Origin: Actinoplanes sandaracinus
GTDB lineage: Bacteria; Actinomycetota; Actinomycetes; Mycobacteriales; Micromonosporaceae
Assembly: GCF_030009775.1 (NCBI RefSeq)
Contig: NZ_JASCTH010000009.1
Span: 62,001-126,000 of the forward strand
Direction: 5' to 3'
DNA: 64,000 bases
Part shown: positions 25,735 to 35,664 of the stretch, piece by piece
Numbering within the stretch: the stretch's first letter is position 1
Layout of the letters: every line of letters begins with the position of its first letter
The notes under the pieces: model-generated
Told to the model about the DNA's origin: nothing
The model's database searches: none
The model's input: only the letters and a program-made list of their open reading frames with translations
Position numbers and translations under genes: made by a program

Positions 25735-27219
25735 TTACAGGGGGCGAGCCAGGCGGTGGTACGCCTGGTTCCAGCGCACCCGGTCGGAGAAGCCGGCCGG
25801 GGTGGTGCGCTCGTCGATCATCAGAAGCTCGGTCTGCGCCATCTCCGCGAAATCACGCAGAGTCTCCGCGTCGACCGCCTGGGTCAGCACGGTGTGATGC
25901 GGTCCACCAGCCATGATCCAACATTCGGCGGAGGTGGAGAGCGAAGGTGCGGGCTTCCACACGGCTCGGGCCACGGGCAGTCTCGGCAGCGGCTCGTCCG
26001 GGGGGATCACCTCGATCTCGTTCGCGACCAGCCGGAACCGGTCGCCCATGTCGGCCATGCCCATGACCACCGCCGGGCCGGGGGCCGCGTCGAAGACCAG
26101 GCGCACGGGGTCCTCCCGGCCGCCGATCCCCAGGGGATGGATCTCGGCGCGCGGCTTCGCCGACGCGATGGACGGGCAGACCTCGAGCATGTGCGCGCCG
26201 AGGATCTTAGGCTCGCCCGGGCCGAAGTGGTAGGTGTAATCCTCCATGAATGAGGTGCCGCGTCCGGTTCCGGAATCCATCGCCTTCACGGTGGCGACCA
26301 GGACCGAGGTCTTCCAGTCGCCTTCGCCGCCGAAGCCGTAACCGTCGGCCATCAGGCGCTGCACCGCCAGGCCGGGCAGCTGGCGCAGCCCGCCCAGATC
26401 CTCGAAGTTGGTGGTGAACGCGCCGAAGCCGCCGTCGGTAAGGAACTGCCGCATGCCGGCCTCGAGCCGCGCCGCGTAACGCAGCGAGTCGAGCCGCTCG
26501 TCCAGCAGCGCCGCGTCGACGTCGAAGACGTCGCGGTACTCCGCGACGAGCTTGTCGATCTCGACGTCCGGCACCTGGTCCACGACGGCGACGAGATCGT
26601 TCACGCCGTACGTGTTGACCGAGACGCCGAATCGCAGCTCGGCCTCGACCTTGTCGCCCTCGGTGACCGCGACGTCGCGCATGTTGTCGCCGAAGCGCGC
26701 CAGCCGCAGGGTGCGCAGGTGCTGAAGGCCGGTCGCGGCCCGGGCCCAGGCGCCGACCCGCGCGACGACCACCGGGTCGGCGGCGTGCCCGGCGACCACC
26801 TTGCGCGGCACGCCGAGCCGCGCCTGGATGTACCCGAACTCCCGGTCGCCGTGGGCGGCCTGGTTGAGGTTCATGAAGTCCATGTCGATGGTCGACCACG
26901 GCAGCGACGCGTTGTGCTGGGTGTGCAGGTGCAGCAGCGGCTTGCGCAGCGCGTCCAGGCCGCCGATCCACATCTTGGCCGGGGAGAACGTGTGCATCCA
27001 GGCGATGATGCCGATGCAGTTCCGGTCGGCGTTGGCGTCCAGCATGACCTGCTTGATCGCGCCCGAGTCGGTGAGCACCGGCTTGCCGACGACCTCGACC
27101 GGCAGACCGCCGGCGGCCAGGGTCCGCTGGATCTCGGCGGACTGGTCGGCGACCTGCCGCAGAGTCTCCGGGCCGTAGAGATGCTGGCTTCCGGTCAGAA
27201 ACCAGATCTGCGGGTTCAT
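25735..27219 (-). CDS. araA: L-arabinose isomerase
   Basis: 494 residues, normal length. Converts L-arabinose to L-ribulose with manganese. The N-terminus [18 protein letters not shown] is diagnostic, as are [45 protein letters not shown] and [14 protein letters not shown]. The metal ligands (two Glu and two His of the family) fall in GEGDW, MEDY and the two His-containing stretches, so it should be active. It starts 22 bases after the araB stop and is followed after 26 bases by the sugar importer. The arabinose operon therefore couples catabolism and uptake. Confidence 0.97.
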   Translation of the reverse strand: MNPQIWFLTGSQHLYGPETLRQVADQSAEIQRTLAAGGLPVEVVGKPVLTDSGAIKQVMLDANADRNCIGIIAWMHTFSPAKMWIGGLDALRKPLLHLHTQHNASLPWSTIDMDFMNLNQAAHGDREFGYIQARLGVPRKVVAGHAADPVVVARVGAWARAATGLQHLRTLRLARFGDNMRDVAVTEGDKVEAELRFGVSVNTYGVNDLVAVVDQVPDVEIDKLVAEYRDVFDVDAALLDERLDSLRYAARLEAGMRQFLTDGGFGAFTTNFEDLGGLRQLPGLAVQRLMADGYGFGGEGDWKTSVLVATVKAMDSGTGRGTSFMEDYTYHFGPGEPKILGAHMLEVCPSIASAKPRAEIHPLGIGGREDPVRLVFDAAPGPAVVMGMADMGDRFRLVANEIEVIPPDEPLPRLPVARAVWKPAPSLSTSAECWIMAGGPHHTVLTQAVDAETLRDFAEMAQTELLMIDERTTPAGFSDRVRWNQAYHRLARPL

Positions 27220-27241
27220 CGCTGTTCCTTTGCTCGTGGTA

Positions 27242-28879
27242 TCAAGCGGACCCGGAGACCCGGCGCTGGATCGCGCGCAGTTTCCGCATCACCCGGTTGC
27301 CACCCCGGCCGAAGTAGTCGTGCAGCTCCGAATACTCGGCGTAGAGCTCGTCGTAGACCGCGGCGGCCGCCGGGTCCGGCTGGTAGACGCCACGCGTGCA
27401 GCGGCCCATGACGGCGGCCGCGGCGCGGACATCCGGGTACGCGCCGGCGGCGGCAGCGGCGTGGATCGCCGAGCCGAGAGCCGGGCCCTGCTCGGATTCG
27501 AGCAGCGAGAGCGGCATGTTCAGCACATCCGCGTAGATCTGCATGAGCAGGCGATTCTTCATCAGGCCACCGGCGACGACGAACTCGTGGACCGGTACGC
27601 CGTTCGCGTTGAACGTCTCAACGATCTTACGTGCACCGAAGGCCGTTGCCTCGATCAACGCCCGGTACACGTCCTCCGGCTTGGTCGTCAGCGTCTCGCC
27701 GACCAGCAGCCCGGACAGCTCGTGATCGACCAGCACCGAGCGGTTGCCGCTGTGCCAGTCGAGAGCCAGCAGGCCGTGCTCGCCGGGCTTCTGGGCGGCG
27801 GCCAGCTCGGTCAGGCGCTGGTGGGTGTGCTCGTCCTTGAGCGTCGCGACGTAGTGGCCGAAGATGTCGCCGACGCCGCTCTGGCCCGCCTCGTAGCCGT
27901 ACAGGCCGTCCACGATGCCGCCGTCGACGACGCCGCACATGCCGGGGACCTCGCGGATGTCGGCGCCGTTCATGACGTGGCAGGTCGAGGTGCCCATGAT
28001 GGCGACCATCTGGCCGGGCTCCAGGGCCTGGGCGGCGGCCGAGGTCACGTGCGCGTCCACGTTGCCGACCGCGACGACGACGCCCTCGGGCAGGCCGGTC
28101 CACTCGGCGGCCTGCTTGCTCAGCGTGCCGGCGGCCGAACCGAGCCGGCCGATCGGCTGGTCCAGCTTGTCGGCGACGAAGTCGGCGAAGGCCGGGTTGA
28201 GCTGGGCGAGGAAGTCCCGCGACGGGTAGGCGCCGTTCTGGAGGATGCCCTTGTAGCCGGCGGTGCAGGCGTTGCGCACGTACTCACCGGTGAGCTGCCA
28301 GACGATCCAGTCGGCGGCCTCCACCCAGCGTGCCGTCGCCGCGTAGACCTCCGGGTCCTCCTCCAGCAGTTGCAGGGCCTTGGCGAACTCCCACTCCGAG
28401 GAGATCAGGCCGCCGTACCGGGGCAGCCAGGCCTCGCCGCGCGCGGCGGCGAGCCGGTTGATCCGGTCGGCCTGCCCCTGGGCGGCGTGGTGCTTCCACA
28501 GCTTGACATAGGCGTGCGACCGGGAAACGAACTCCGGCAGATCGCTCAGCGGGGTACCGTCACTGAGGGTGGGCACCATCGTGCACGCCGTGAAGTCGGT
28601 GCCGATGCCGATCACCTGGGCGGGGTCGATGCCGGCCGCGGCGACCGCCTGGGGCACGGCGATCTTCAGTACGTCGGTGTAGTCACCGGGCACCTGCAGC
28701 GCCCAGTCGTGACCCAGCGGGGTGCCGTCGGGCAGGGCCTCGGTGAGCACCGCATGGCTGTACTCGTGCACCGCGGAGCCGAGTTCCGCGCCGTCGGAGA
28801 CCCGGACGACCACGGCCCGGCCCGACAGGGTGCCGTAGTCGACACCGATGACGTACGTCGCGGACGGATCAACGGACAT
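27242..28879 (-). CDS. araB: L-ribulokinase
   Basis: 545 residues, FGGY-kinase family. Phosphorylates L-ribulose to L-ribulose-5-phosphate. The ATPase fold shows [16 protein letters not shown] at the N-terminus, [74 protein letters not shown], the GTSTCHVM stretch, and the FGGY-type C-terminal signature [27 protein letters not shown] 28879 has GGAGG upstream. First gene of the operon araB-araA-importer. A LacI-type operator lies 68 bases before the start. Confidence 0.97.
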   Translation of the reverse strand: MSVDPSATYVIGVDYGTLSGRAVVVRVSDGAELGSAVHEYSHAVLTEALPDGTPLGHDWALQVPGDYTDVLKIAVPQAVAAAGIDPAQVIGIGTDFTACTMVPTLSDGTPLSDLPEFVSRSHAYVKLWKHHAAQGQADRINRLAAARGEAWLPRYGGLISSEWEFAKALQLLEEDPEVYAATARWVEAADWIVWQLTGEYVRNACTAGYKGILQNGAYPSRDFLAQLNPAFADFVADKLDQPIGRLGSAAGTLSKQAAEWTGLPEGVVVAVGNVDAHVTSAAAQALEPGQMVAIMGTSTCHVMNGADIREVPGMCGVVDGGIVDGLYGYEAGQSGVGDIFGHYVATLKDEHTHQRLTELAAAQKPGEHGLLALDWHSGNRSVLVDHELSGLLVGETLTTKPEDVYRALIEATAFGARKIVETFNANGVPVHEFVVAGGLMKNRLLMQIYADVLNMPLSLLESEQGPALGSAIHAAAAAGAYPDVRAAAAVMGRCTRGVYQPDPAAAAVYDELYAEYSELHDYFGRGGNRVMRKLRAIQRRVSGSA

Positions 28880-28946
28880 GGGGCGTACCTCCGGTGGGTG
28901 GCCCGGGAGGTGGCCGGGGCCACACCCCAGCGGGAGCGAACCCCAG

Positions 28947-28960
28947 TGTTATCGCTAACA
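28947..28960. promoter_or_regulatory. LacI-family operator upstream of araB
   Basis: TGTTATCGCTAACA, an almost perfect 14-bp palindrome (TGTTA ... TAACA arms) with the central CG typical of LacI-family sites. It shares 13 of 14 bases with the perfect palindrome at 30201-30216 on the other side of the LacI-type gene. Confidence 0.8.
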
Positions 28961-29027
28961 AATGAGGTGTCAACGCATGTCGGCAACAACGAGGTAACGG
29001 CATATTAACGAAGGCGGGCCGAACCGG

Positions 29028-30038
29028 TCAGAGGCGACGCGGAGCGCTTTCGCGGATCACCAGCTGAGGCGGGACGACGATCTGGTTCGCGGCGCTGGAG
29101 ATGTCCCTCATCTGGCCCAGGAGCAGGGTCAACGCGGCCCGGGCCACGTCGCCGAAGGCCTGCCGGACGGTGGTCAGCGGCGGAATGAAATAGGCCGCCT
29201 CGGGCACGTCGTCGAAACCGACCACGGCCACGTCGTGCGGCACCCGGCGGCCGCGCTCGTGCAGCGCCCGCAGGATGCCCAGGGCCAAGTGATCGTTCGC
29301 CGTGAAGATGGCCGTCACCTCGGGCATCCGGGCCAGCATCTGACCGGTCCGGTAACCCTCGGAGGCGGACCAGTCGGCCGACAGCAGCGGCGGCACCTCG
29401 GCGCCGGCCTCCAGCAGGGTCTGCTTCCAGCCCTGGATGCGGCCGGCCGAGTCGAACCAGTCGGTTGGCCCGGAGACGTGCCAGACCGTTTCATGACCGG
29501 CGTCCAGCAGGTGCTGCGTCGCCGCACGGGCGCCGGCCACCTGGTCCACCGTGACCAGCGGCCGCCCGCTCGACGGGTCGCCGTCGATGAAGACCACCGG
29601 CACGTCACCGGGGATCTCGGCGAGGGCCTCGGTCGCGGAGGCGGTGTTGGCGATGACCACCAGGCCGGCCACCCGCTGGTCCAGATGCCGGTCCACCACC
29701 GCGGAGATCGAGGAGCGGTCCAGCTCGCGGACGCTGCCGACGCTGACGGCGAAACCGGCGTCCGCGGCGGCCTGCTCGAACTCGCTCAGCATGGTGGCCG
29801 GGCCGAACAGCGTGCTGTTGCGGGCGACCACGCCGATCAGCTGGGAGCGCCCGGTGACGAGTGCGCGGGCGGCGCGGTTGGGACGGTAGCCCAGCTCGGC
29901 GATGGCGGCCCGGACCCGCATGCGGGTCTGTTCCTTGACATTGGGATGATCGTTGAGAACGCGCGAGACGGTCTGATGGGACACACCCGCCAGCCGGGCC
30001 ACATCCGTCATCGCCGGGCTACGGGAGATCTTGTCCAC
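29028..30038 (-). CDS. LacI-family transcriptional regulator of the arabinose genes
   Basis: 336 residues from GTG 30038, which has GAGGTG just upstream; the frame is open further upstream without similarity. The N-terminal helix-turn-helix is MTDVARLAGVSHQTVSRVLNDHPNVKEQTRMRVRAAIAELGYRPNRAARALVTGRS. A periplasmic-binding-type sensor domain follows (LIGVVARNSTLFGPATMLSEFEQAA, GLVVIANTAS, VPVVFIDGD, VTAIFTANDHLALGILRALHERGRRVPHDVAVVGFDDVPEAAYFIPPLTTVRQ). By position and by the two palindromes flanking it, it likely represses araBA and the importer, and itself, until L-arabinose or a derivative binds. Arabinose operons are more often under AraC or GntR-type AraR control. Confidence 0.92.
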   Translation of the reverse strand: MDKISRSPAMTDVARLAGVSHQTVSRVLNDHPNVKEQTRMRVRAAIAELGYRPNRAARALVTGRSQLIGVVARNSTLFGPATMLSEFEQAAADAGFAVSVGSVRELDRSSISAVVDRHLDQRVAGLVVIANTASATEALAEIPGDVPVVFIDGDPSSGRPLVTVDQVAGARAATQHLLDAGHETVWHVSGPTDWFDSAGRIQGWKQTLLEAGAEVPPLLSADWSASEGYRTGQMLARMPEVTAIFTANDHLALGILRALHERGRRVPHDVAVVGFDDVPEAAYFIPPLTTVRQAFGDVARAALTLLLGQMRDISSAANQIVVPPQLVIRESAPRRL

Positions 30039-30200
30039 TTGCGCACCTCGTCTGATCCTGTGAACCTTTTCAACCCTGGCATTGAGCCTGACGGTGCGAG
30101 ACGATCGGGCGGCGACACGCGGTTCCGGCCTCGTCATGTTGAAAAAAGTTCAGTTCTCATGGAGCGTAGCGGAATCCCACACCTGCCCGCGCAACCAGAA

Positions 30201-30216
30201 ATGTTATCGATAACAT
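30201..30216. promoter_or_regulatory. LacI-family operator in the lacI/DUF2252 divergent region
   Basis: ATGTTATCGATAACAT is a perfect 16-bp palindrome, 163 bases upstream of the LacI-type start and 57 bases upstream of the DUF2252 start. It matches the site in front of araB, supporting autoregulation and possible control of the DUF2252 gene. Confidence 0.82.
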
Positions 30217-30272
30217 CCGCTTTTTACGAGCCCCGCGCGGGCGATCTTCGGCGGCACGTACCCTCGGCAGCG

Positions 30273-31694
30273 ATGGAACCGTCAGTGACGTTCAACAGCC
30301 CGAGTGTGCTGGGCAGCCTAGCCGACGAGGGGTTCACCTCGTTGCGCCGGGCCGCCGCACCGCGCGCCGAGCGGTACGAGGCCGGCCGCTCGCTGCGTGA
30401 CCGGTCTCCCCGCTCCGAGATGGCGCACTGGCGGGCCCGTGACCGCCGCCCCGACCCGGTCGCCCAGGTCGTCGCCACCCACGAGGGGCGGCTGGAGCGG
30501 CTCATCCCGGTCCGCATCGGCCGGATGATCCAGTCGCCCTACACCTTCCTGCGCGGCACCGCCGGCCTGATGGCCGACGACTTCGCCGGACTGCCCAGCA
30601 CCGGCATCACCCCGGTGATCTGCGGCGACGCCCACCTCGGCAACTTCGGGTTCTACGCCTCTCCCGAGCGTGAGCTGGTCTTCGACCTCAACGACTTCGA
30701 CGAGGCGCACCCCGGCCCGTGGGAGTGGGACCTGCGCCGCCTCGCGGTCAGCGTGCACGTCGCCGGCCGGGTCAACGGCTTCCGGGAGAGCGCCTGCTCC
30801 GAAGCGGTCCAGCACTGCGTCGAGGAGTACCGCGTGCAGATCGGCCACCTCGCCGAACAGCCGCTGCTGCGCCGCTCCTTCGACCAGCTCAACGTCGACG
30901 CGATGCGCTCGGCCGCCAGCCGGGACAGCTTCCGCGACGAGATCGAGCGCGCCGCCCGCCGGGCCCGACGCCGCACCAGCGACCGGGCGCTGCCCCGGTT
31001 CACCGAGCGCAACGACGGCGCCATGCGGCTCGTCGAGGAGCCGCCGCTGATCACCCGGCTGCCCGCGGAGGAACGCGACCAGCTGGCCGAGGGCCTGGAC
31101 GGATACCTCAGCACCGTCCGGCCGCACTGGGCGCGGATCCTCGGCGGGTACCGGATCGTCGACATCGCGCACAAGGTCGTCGGCGTGGGATCGGTCGGGC
31201 TGCGGGCGTACGTCGCGCTGTGCGAGGGCAGCAGCCCCGACGACGTGCTCTTCCTCCAGCTCAAGCAGGCCCGCCGGTCGGTGGTCGCGAAACACCAGCA
31301 CGGCGCGCTCGCCTGGCACCGGCATCAGGGCCAGCGGGTCGTCGAATACCAGCAGGCCCTCCAGACGGTCAGCGACCCGCTGCTCGGCTGGACCACGGTC
31401 GGTGACCACCAGTACTACGTGCGCCAGTTCCGGGACATGAAGGGCGCGATCGTCGTCGAGGACATCGACGCCGGAGCGCTCGCCGACTACGCCCGGATCT
31501 GCGGCTACCTGCTCGCCAAGTCGCACGCCCGCACCAGCGGGGCGTCGATGATCGCGGGCTACGTCGGCAGCGGCGACAAACTCGACGAGTCCCTCGCGCG
31601 CTTCGCGCGGGCGTACGCCGATCAGGTCGAGAGCGACCATCAGGCGCTGCTGGCCGCGGTCAACCGCGGCGAACTGCCGGCCGAGCCGGCGTGA
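30273..31694 (+). CDS. DUF2252 family protein
   Basis: 473 residues from ATG 30273. Features of the family are RVRDRSPRSEMAHW-like start (SLRDRSPRSEMAHWRA), RLIPVRIGRMIQSPYTFLRGTAGLMADDFA, GITPVICGDAHLGNFGFYASPERELVFDLNDFDEAHPGPWEWDLRRLAVS, KVVGVGSVGLRAYVAL and DVLFLQLKQA. The GDAHLGNFG and FDLNDFDE stretches resemble the catalytic and metal-binding loops of aminoglycoside-phosphotransferase/kinase folds, so it may be an atypical kinase. Function unassigned. One LacI-type operator lies 57 bases upstream. The PPOX gene follows after 33 bases. Confidence 0.9.
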   Translation: MEPSVTFNSPSVLGSLADEGFTSLRRAAAPRAERYEAGRSLRDRSPRSEMAHWRARDRRPDPVAQVVATHEGRLERLIPVRIGRMIQSPYTFLRGTAGLMADDFAGLPSTGITPVICGDAHLGNFGFYASPERELVFDLNDFDEAHPGPWEWDLRRLAVSVHVAGRVNGFRESACSEAVQHCVEEYRVQIGHLAEQPLLRRSFDQLNVDAMRSAASRDSFRDEIERAARRARRRTSDRALPRFTERNDGAMRLVEEPPLITRLPAEERDQLAEGLDGYLSTVRPHWARILGGYRIVDIAHKVVGVGSVGLRAYVALCEGSSPDDVLFLQLKQARRSVVAKHQHGALAWHRHQGQRVVEYQQALQTVSDPLLGWTTVGDHQYYVRQFRDMKGAIVVEDIDAGALADYARICGYLLAKSHARTSGASMIAGYVGSGDKLDESLARFARAYADQVESDHQALLAAVNRGELPAEPA

Positions 31695-31727
31695 AACCCT
31701 CTTCCCACCCCCCCCGGAGGTACGTCC

Positions 31728-32141
31728 GTGAGCGGCGCGATCCCGATCGACTCACCCCTGCTCGCCGAGTTCTGGACCGAGCGCCACCTGTGCACGCTCA
31801 CCACGCTGCGCGCCGACGGATCGCCGCACGTGGTCGCGGTCGGCGCCACCCTGGACCCGGTCGCCGGGCTCGCCCGGATCATCTCGTCCGGTGGCTCCGC
31901 CAAGGTCCGGCACGTCCTGCGCGGGCAGCAGCGGGTGGCGATCTGCCAGGTCGACGGCCCCCGCTGGAGCACCGTCGAAGGTCTCGCCGTGATCCGCGAC
32001 GACCCGTCGTCGGTCACCGAGGCCGAGCAGCGGTACGCCGCCCGTTACCGCACCCCCCGCCCGAACCCGGAACGCGTCGTCATCGAGGTCAAGATCACCC
32101 GCATCCTCGGCTCCGCGTCGCTACTACCCTCGGGGACATGA
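31728..32141 (+). CDS. PPOX-class flavin/F420-binding oxidoreductase
   Basis: 137 residues from GTG 31728 with GGAGG at 31716-31720. Split-barrel fold of the pyridoxamine-phosphate-oxidase superfamily: [91 protein letters not shown]. Members of this length in actinobacteria often use the deazaflavin F420 rather than FMN. Substrate unknown. Its stop overlaps the pirin start (ATGA), so the two are translated together. Confidence 0.87.
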   Translation: MSGAIPIDSPLLAEFWTERHLCTLTTLRADGSPHVVAVGATLDPVAGLARIISSGGSAKVRHVLRGQQRVAICQVDGPRWSTVEGLAVIRDDPSSVTEAEQRYAARYRTPRPNPERVVIEVKITRILGSASLLPSGT

Positions 32142-33070
32142 GCAACCCGCCGGGCACCGCCGATCACGTGCTGCTGCCCGGGCACGACGTGCCGCTGGGG
32201 CGGTACACGACGGTGCGCCGGCTGCTGCCGCACCGGGACCGGCGCATGGTCGGCGCCTGGTGCTTCGTCGACCACTTCGGGCCCGACGACGTCGCCGGGC
32301 GGCCCGGCATGCGGGTGCCGCCACACCCGCACACCGGGCTGCAGACCGTCACCTGGCTCGTCGACGGGCTGGTCGAACACCGGGACAGTCTCGGCAGCCA
32401 CCAGTTCATCGCGCCCGGCCAGCTCAACCTGATGACGTCGGGGCACGGCATCGCGCACTCCGAGCACACCCCGCCGGAGCACCCCGACAGCGCACACGGG
32501 CTGCAACTGTGGATCGCGCTGCCGGAGGACGCCCGGCACGGGCCGGCCCGGTTCGAGCACCACGCGGAACTGCCCTCCTACCAGGAGGGGCCGGTCACGG
32601 TCACCGTCGTGGCCGGCGAACTCGGCGGGCGCCGCTCCCCCGCCCGCGTGCACTCGCCGCTGGTCGGAGCCGAGCTGATCTACACCGCGGCGGGCCGGCA
32701 CCGCCTCGGCGTCGATCCGGCGTTCGAGCACGCGGTGCTGGTGATGTCGGGGGCGGCCACGGTCGCGGGAACGGAGCTCCAGCCGGGATCGCTGCTCTTC
32801 GTGAGCGGTGGGCGTACCACGCTGGATCTGGAAGTCGCCGGAACGGCGCGGTTGTTCCTGATCGGCGGCGAGCCGTTCGACGAGCCTCTGGTCATGTGGT
32901 GGAACTTCGTGGGCCGGTCGCACGACGACATCATCCGGGCGCGGGAAGAGTGGATGGCCGGCGCCGAGCGATTCGGGGTCGTCGGCGGGTGCGAGGCCGA
33001 CCCCCTCCCGGCGCCCGAGCTGCCGACGGTGCGGCTGAAAGCGCGTGACCGGCACGGCCGGACGTGGTGA
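32138..33070 (+). CDS. Pirin-family bicupin protein
   Basis: 310 residues. Pirin features: [30 protein letters not shown], the metal ligands in [17 protein letters not shown] (HxH) and [11 protein letters not shown] (His and Glu), then [21 protein letters not shown] and the second cupin with [16 protein letters not shown]. The C-terminus [36 protein letters not shown] is typical. Pirins bind iron and may act as quercetinase-like dioxygenases or as redox-sensing regulators of enzymes. The ATG overlaps the PPOX stop. Confidence 0.93.
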   Translation: MSNPPGTADHVLLPGHDVPLGRYTTVRRLLPHRDRRMVGAWCFVDHFGPDDVAGRPGMRVPPHPHTGLQTVTWLVDGLVEHRDSLGSHQFIAPGQLNLMTSGHGIAHSEHTPPEHPDSAHGLQLWIALPEDARHGPARFEHHAELPSYQEGPVTVTVVAGELGGRRSPARVHSPLVGAELIYTAAGRHRLGVDPAFEHAVLVMSGAATVAGTELQPGSLLFVSGGRTTLDLEVAGTARLFLIGGEPFDEPLVMWWNFVGRSHDDIIRAREEWMAGAERFGVVGGCEADPLPAPELPTVRLKARDRHGRTW

Positions 33071-33109
33071 CCTTTTGTCTTTCCGGCCGGTGATTGCCAT
33101 GATCATCCG

Positions 33110-33613
33110 ATGACGCCCGAGCGACTCCTCACGGCGCTGGCCGGCGTTCCGGGCCTTCATCCCCGCGCCGGACAGCGGGTTCCGTCGATCTTCACCTGGG
33201 ACGACGGCCCCTCCGGAGCGACCGCCGCGGCCGCGTTGACCGCCGCCGGATTCGAGGTGACCGACCCGTTCTGGGCCGGTGGACTGGTCGACGTCCGCGA
33301 CCGGGAACCCTGCCTGTTCCAGCGGGTCCTGCGCCCGGAGACGGCCGCCCTGCTCTGGCTGCACGGCACCGAACCCGACGACCCGGCCGGTGACCGGCTG
33401 CTGGCCCGGCGCGCCTTCGCGACCGACCTGCCCGGCGAAGGACTGCGGCCCGGCGACCACTCCGCGGAGCTCGCGGCACACCTGCTGGCCGGGGAGATCA
33501 GCGAGTTCGACTTCGGCGGGGACACCCTGTTCACCCAGATCGGCGAAGCGGCACGGCGTGCCTTCGGCGGCCGGGCCGGGCTCTTCGAGATCGCCCGCCG
33601 GGCCGTCGTCTGA
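33110..33613 (+). CDS. Uncharacterised protein, 167 residues
   Basis: Not recognised. Sequence has FTWDDGPSGATAAAALTAAGFEVTDPFW, RVLRPETAALLWLHGTE, and DFGGDTLFTQIGEAARRAFGG, with mixed alpha/beta character, no signal peptide and no cysteine pair. It sits 39 bases after the pirin gene and 8 bases before the next gene on the same strand, so it is likely the first of two co-transcribed small genes. The codon use matches its neighbours. Confidence 0.6.
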   Translation: MTPERLLTALAGVPGLHPRAGQRVPSIFTWDDGPSGATAAAALTAAGFEVTDPFWAGGLVDVRDREPCLFQRVLRPETAALLWLHGTEPDDPAGDRLLARRAFATDLPGEGLRPGDHSAELAAHLLAGEISEFDFGGDTLFTQIGEAARRAFGGRAGLFEIARRAVV

Positions 33614-33621
33614 GGTTCACG

Positions 33622-34128
33622 GTGGCCGAGAGCGGACTCGCGCACGCGGGATACATCCGGGCCGTGGCCGGGGCGCTGGAGGCGGCCGGCGTGCCGGTGG
33701 CGGACTGGCGCGCCGACCCCGGCCCGCCACGGGACGGCTGGATACCGTTCGATCTCGCCCGGCAGACGCGCCTGCACGGGCGGGTGGTGTGGGACCACGA
33801 CGCGGCCGGCGCCGGATGGTCCGAGGAGCGCGGCTGGTATCTGCTCACCGTCGACGATCCGGCGGGGCGCGACGTCCGTACCGTGCGGGCCCTGGAGGTC
33901 CCGGTGATCGCCGCGCCGCGCGCGGTGGCCCGGGCCGTCGCCGCCGTCGCGGGCCTGGCCGACAGCGTCGCCACCGGACCGCCCGCCTCCGGCCCCGCCG
34001 ATCCGGAGTTCTCCGGCCACCGTGCCGGGGTCGTGGATCCGGCGTTCGAGGAGGCGCTGCTCCGCTATTCGCCGAGTCGCACAAAGTCCGTTGACGGGTG
34101 GCGGACGGCGGCGGAAGGTCGAGGGTAG
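33622..34128 (+). CDS. Uncharacterised actinobacterial protein (DUF6292-like), 168 residues
   Basis: Begins MAESGLAHAGYIRAVAGALEAAGVPVADWRADPGPPRDGWIPFDL, continues WDHDAAGAGWSEERGWYLLTVDDP and VIAAPRAVARAVAAVAGL. The pattern of a helical start, a Trp-rich beta core and an AAP-VA helix resembles the actinobacterial DUF6292 family; this is from memory of the pattern, so moderate confidence. Small, soluble, no catalytic motif. Translated 8 bases downstream of the preceding gene. Confidence 0.6.
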   Translation: MAESGLAHAGYIRAVAGALEAAGVPVADWRADPGPPRDGWIPFDLARQTRLHGRVVWDHDAAGAGWSEERGWYLLTVDDPAGRDVRTVRALEVPVIAAPRAVARAVAAVAGLADSVATGPPASGPADPEFSGHRAGVVDPAFEEALLRYSPSRTKSVDGWRTAAEGRG

Positions 34129-34158
34129 ACCGACCGAACCTCCCGGCGGAGGAATCCC

Positions 34159-34596
34159 GTGACCCTCCTCGATGCCAGCCGACTCGCCCTGATCTTCGCC
34201 GCCCCGGGCGTCGTGATGGCCGGAATCCGTTACGTCCCGCGGTGGTGCGCGGCCCTCGCCGAGCTCCGCCGGCAACGCCGCAGACCCGAGCCGGCGCCGT
34301 ACGGGCCGCCGATCCAGCAGCTCGCCGCCGACCTGCGCCGCCTGCTGCGCCTGCACGGCGAACTCGCCGCGTCCGCGCACTCGGCCCTCTGCGCCCACCG
34401 GCTGTGGGCGGTCGAGGCGGCGATCGGCACCCGGGCGATCGAGACCGCGACCGCGCTGGCGGTGCCGCACCCGCACCCCGACCGGGCCACCGCACTGACC
34501 CGGACCGAACTGTCGGCGCTGCTGAGCGCGCTGGCGGCGGCCGGGCTGGTGCTGCCCACCCGGGTCGGCGGCTTCACCACCGACGGCCGCCTCTGA
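34159..34596 (+). CDS. Small membrane-associated uncharacterised protein, 145 residues
   Basis: Starts MTLLDASRLALIFAAPGVVMAGIRYVPRW, a single hydrophobic segment likely inserted in the membrane. An Arg-rich stretch (ELRRQRRRPEP) and a helical region (QQLAADLRRLLRLHGELAASAHS, HRLWAVEAAIGTRAIETATALAV) follow, then a short C-terminus (LTRTELSALLSALAAAGLVLP). I do not recognise a function. GGCGGAGGAATCCC just upstream provides a ribosome site. Confidence 0.6.
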   Translation: MTLLDASRLALIFAAPGVVMAGIRYVPRWCAALAELRRQRRRPEPAPYGPPIQQLAADLRRLLRLHGELAASAHSALCAHRLWAVEAAIGTRAIETATALAVPHPHPDRATALTRTELSALLSALAAAGLVLPTRVGGFTTDGRL

Positions 34597-34923
34597 GACC
34601 GGCGCCCACCGGCCGGAAGGGCCGGGAGCAGGGTCGCCACCGCCTCGCCTGCCCGGCGGGCGGCACGCGACGACTTCGAGGGGGGTCTCGTCATCGCGGG
34701 CCACCCGCCGGGAGGAGCGGGAGAGACAGCGGCGGGAGATGGGCTCCCGCCGCCGCCTCCCGTCCCGACCCGCACGCCAAGATCCATCAACCGCGGGAGG
34801 GCGAGGGGGGATCGCCTCCACGGATCGTCTCGGGCGCGGTGCGGCCGCCGAATGACTGGGGGGCGGCGGCCGTGGGCCGGGAAGTCCTTCAGCCGTGCCT
34901 GCTCCGTGGTGGGGGCCACGTGG

Positions 34924-35068
34924 CGCCGGCCGGGCTGTCGCCGGCCATGCGGTGCGGACCGGGCGGTTACCGGCCGCATGACGCCGGCCGGGGTGTTACC
35001 GGCCGCACATTGCCGGCCGGGGTAGTACAGGCCGCATGGTGCCCGGCCGGGTGTGCTCCCGCCGGGAC
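34924..35068. repeat. 29-bp tandem repeat array
   Basis: Four full units with an exact 29-base period (34924-34952, 34953-34981, 34982-35010, 35011-35039) and a partial fifth (35040-35068). The consensus reads about TGCCGGCCGGGG, then TGTTA, then CCGGCCGCATG. Each unit carries a CCGGCC pair as an inverted repeat. Copies differ at a few positions, so it is not a recent expansion. Confidence 0.75.
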
Positions 35069-35364
35069 GTCGTTGGCCGCAGCGGGACGCCCGGTCCGCG
35101 GACCGGGCGTACATCCACCGTGACAGACCGGGTGTCCATGATCCGCGGGCGCGCGGGGTGTCCTTCGCCACCCCGACGGGGCCGGCGTCATCACCTGTTC
35201 AGGGTCGCCCGCCAGTCCGTGGTTGCGATGAAGGGAAGCTTAAGAAGTCCTTAAGTCGAGGCCCGGCCCGTCACCGCGCCGCAACGATCCTCGTTGATCG
35301 GGACAGCCACCGGGACCCCTCCGGGACCTCTGCCGAAACATCGTCATAGTCACTGCTCAACCTG

Positions 35365-35395
35365 TTGAACCGGCAGCCCCCGCAAGACGTATACC
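35365..35395 (+). promoter_or_regulatory. Candidate promoter of the giant TPR gene
   Basis: TTGAAC (35365-35370) and TATACC (35390-35395), spacer 19 bases (or GTATAC with 18), in the least G+C-rich part of the spacer. The -35 overlaps the palindrome TCAACCTGTTGA (35357-35368). This would leave a leader of about 260 bases. Tentative. Confidence 0.3.
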
Positions 35396-35664
35396 CCGTT
35401 GGTCGGGCACCATCGGCGGACTGCGGCGCCGATCCGATCGACGCTCGCGGGCCGGCCGCGACGCCGGTGACAGAGTTCCGCAGGGCGGTGGCGCACTACG
35501 CAAATCCGTGGTTAACCTTCCACATCCACCACGTGGCAGGCGTTGATCGCAGAGGCGCGCGGGGGCGGGCACCGGGGGGTGCGGAGGTGGTCCAGGGTGA
35601 GGACGGTGGCACGGATGCGGCGACGGGGCTGTAGGCCTTTGCCCTGCCGATTCGGGGCCCCCTC

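Larger units (their letters stand above)
34597..35664. other. 1068-base non-coding region upstream of the giant TPR gene
   Basis: No gene I can support: the open frames here are G+C-driven and lack similarity. Contents seen are a 29-bp tandem array (34924-35068), a CTTAAG / CTTAAG pair near 35238-35254, and an AT-rich promoter-like stretch with a TCAAC-CT-GTTGA palindrome near 35357-35395. Confidence 0.6.

Noticed and set aside
34924..35068. The 29-bp array as a CRISPR array
   Set aside because: The units are contiguous with no spacers, and no cas gene is present.
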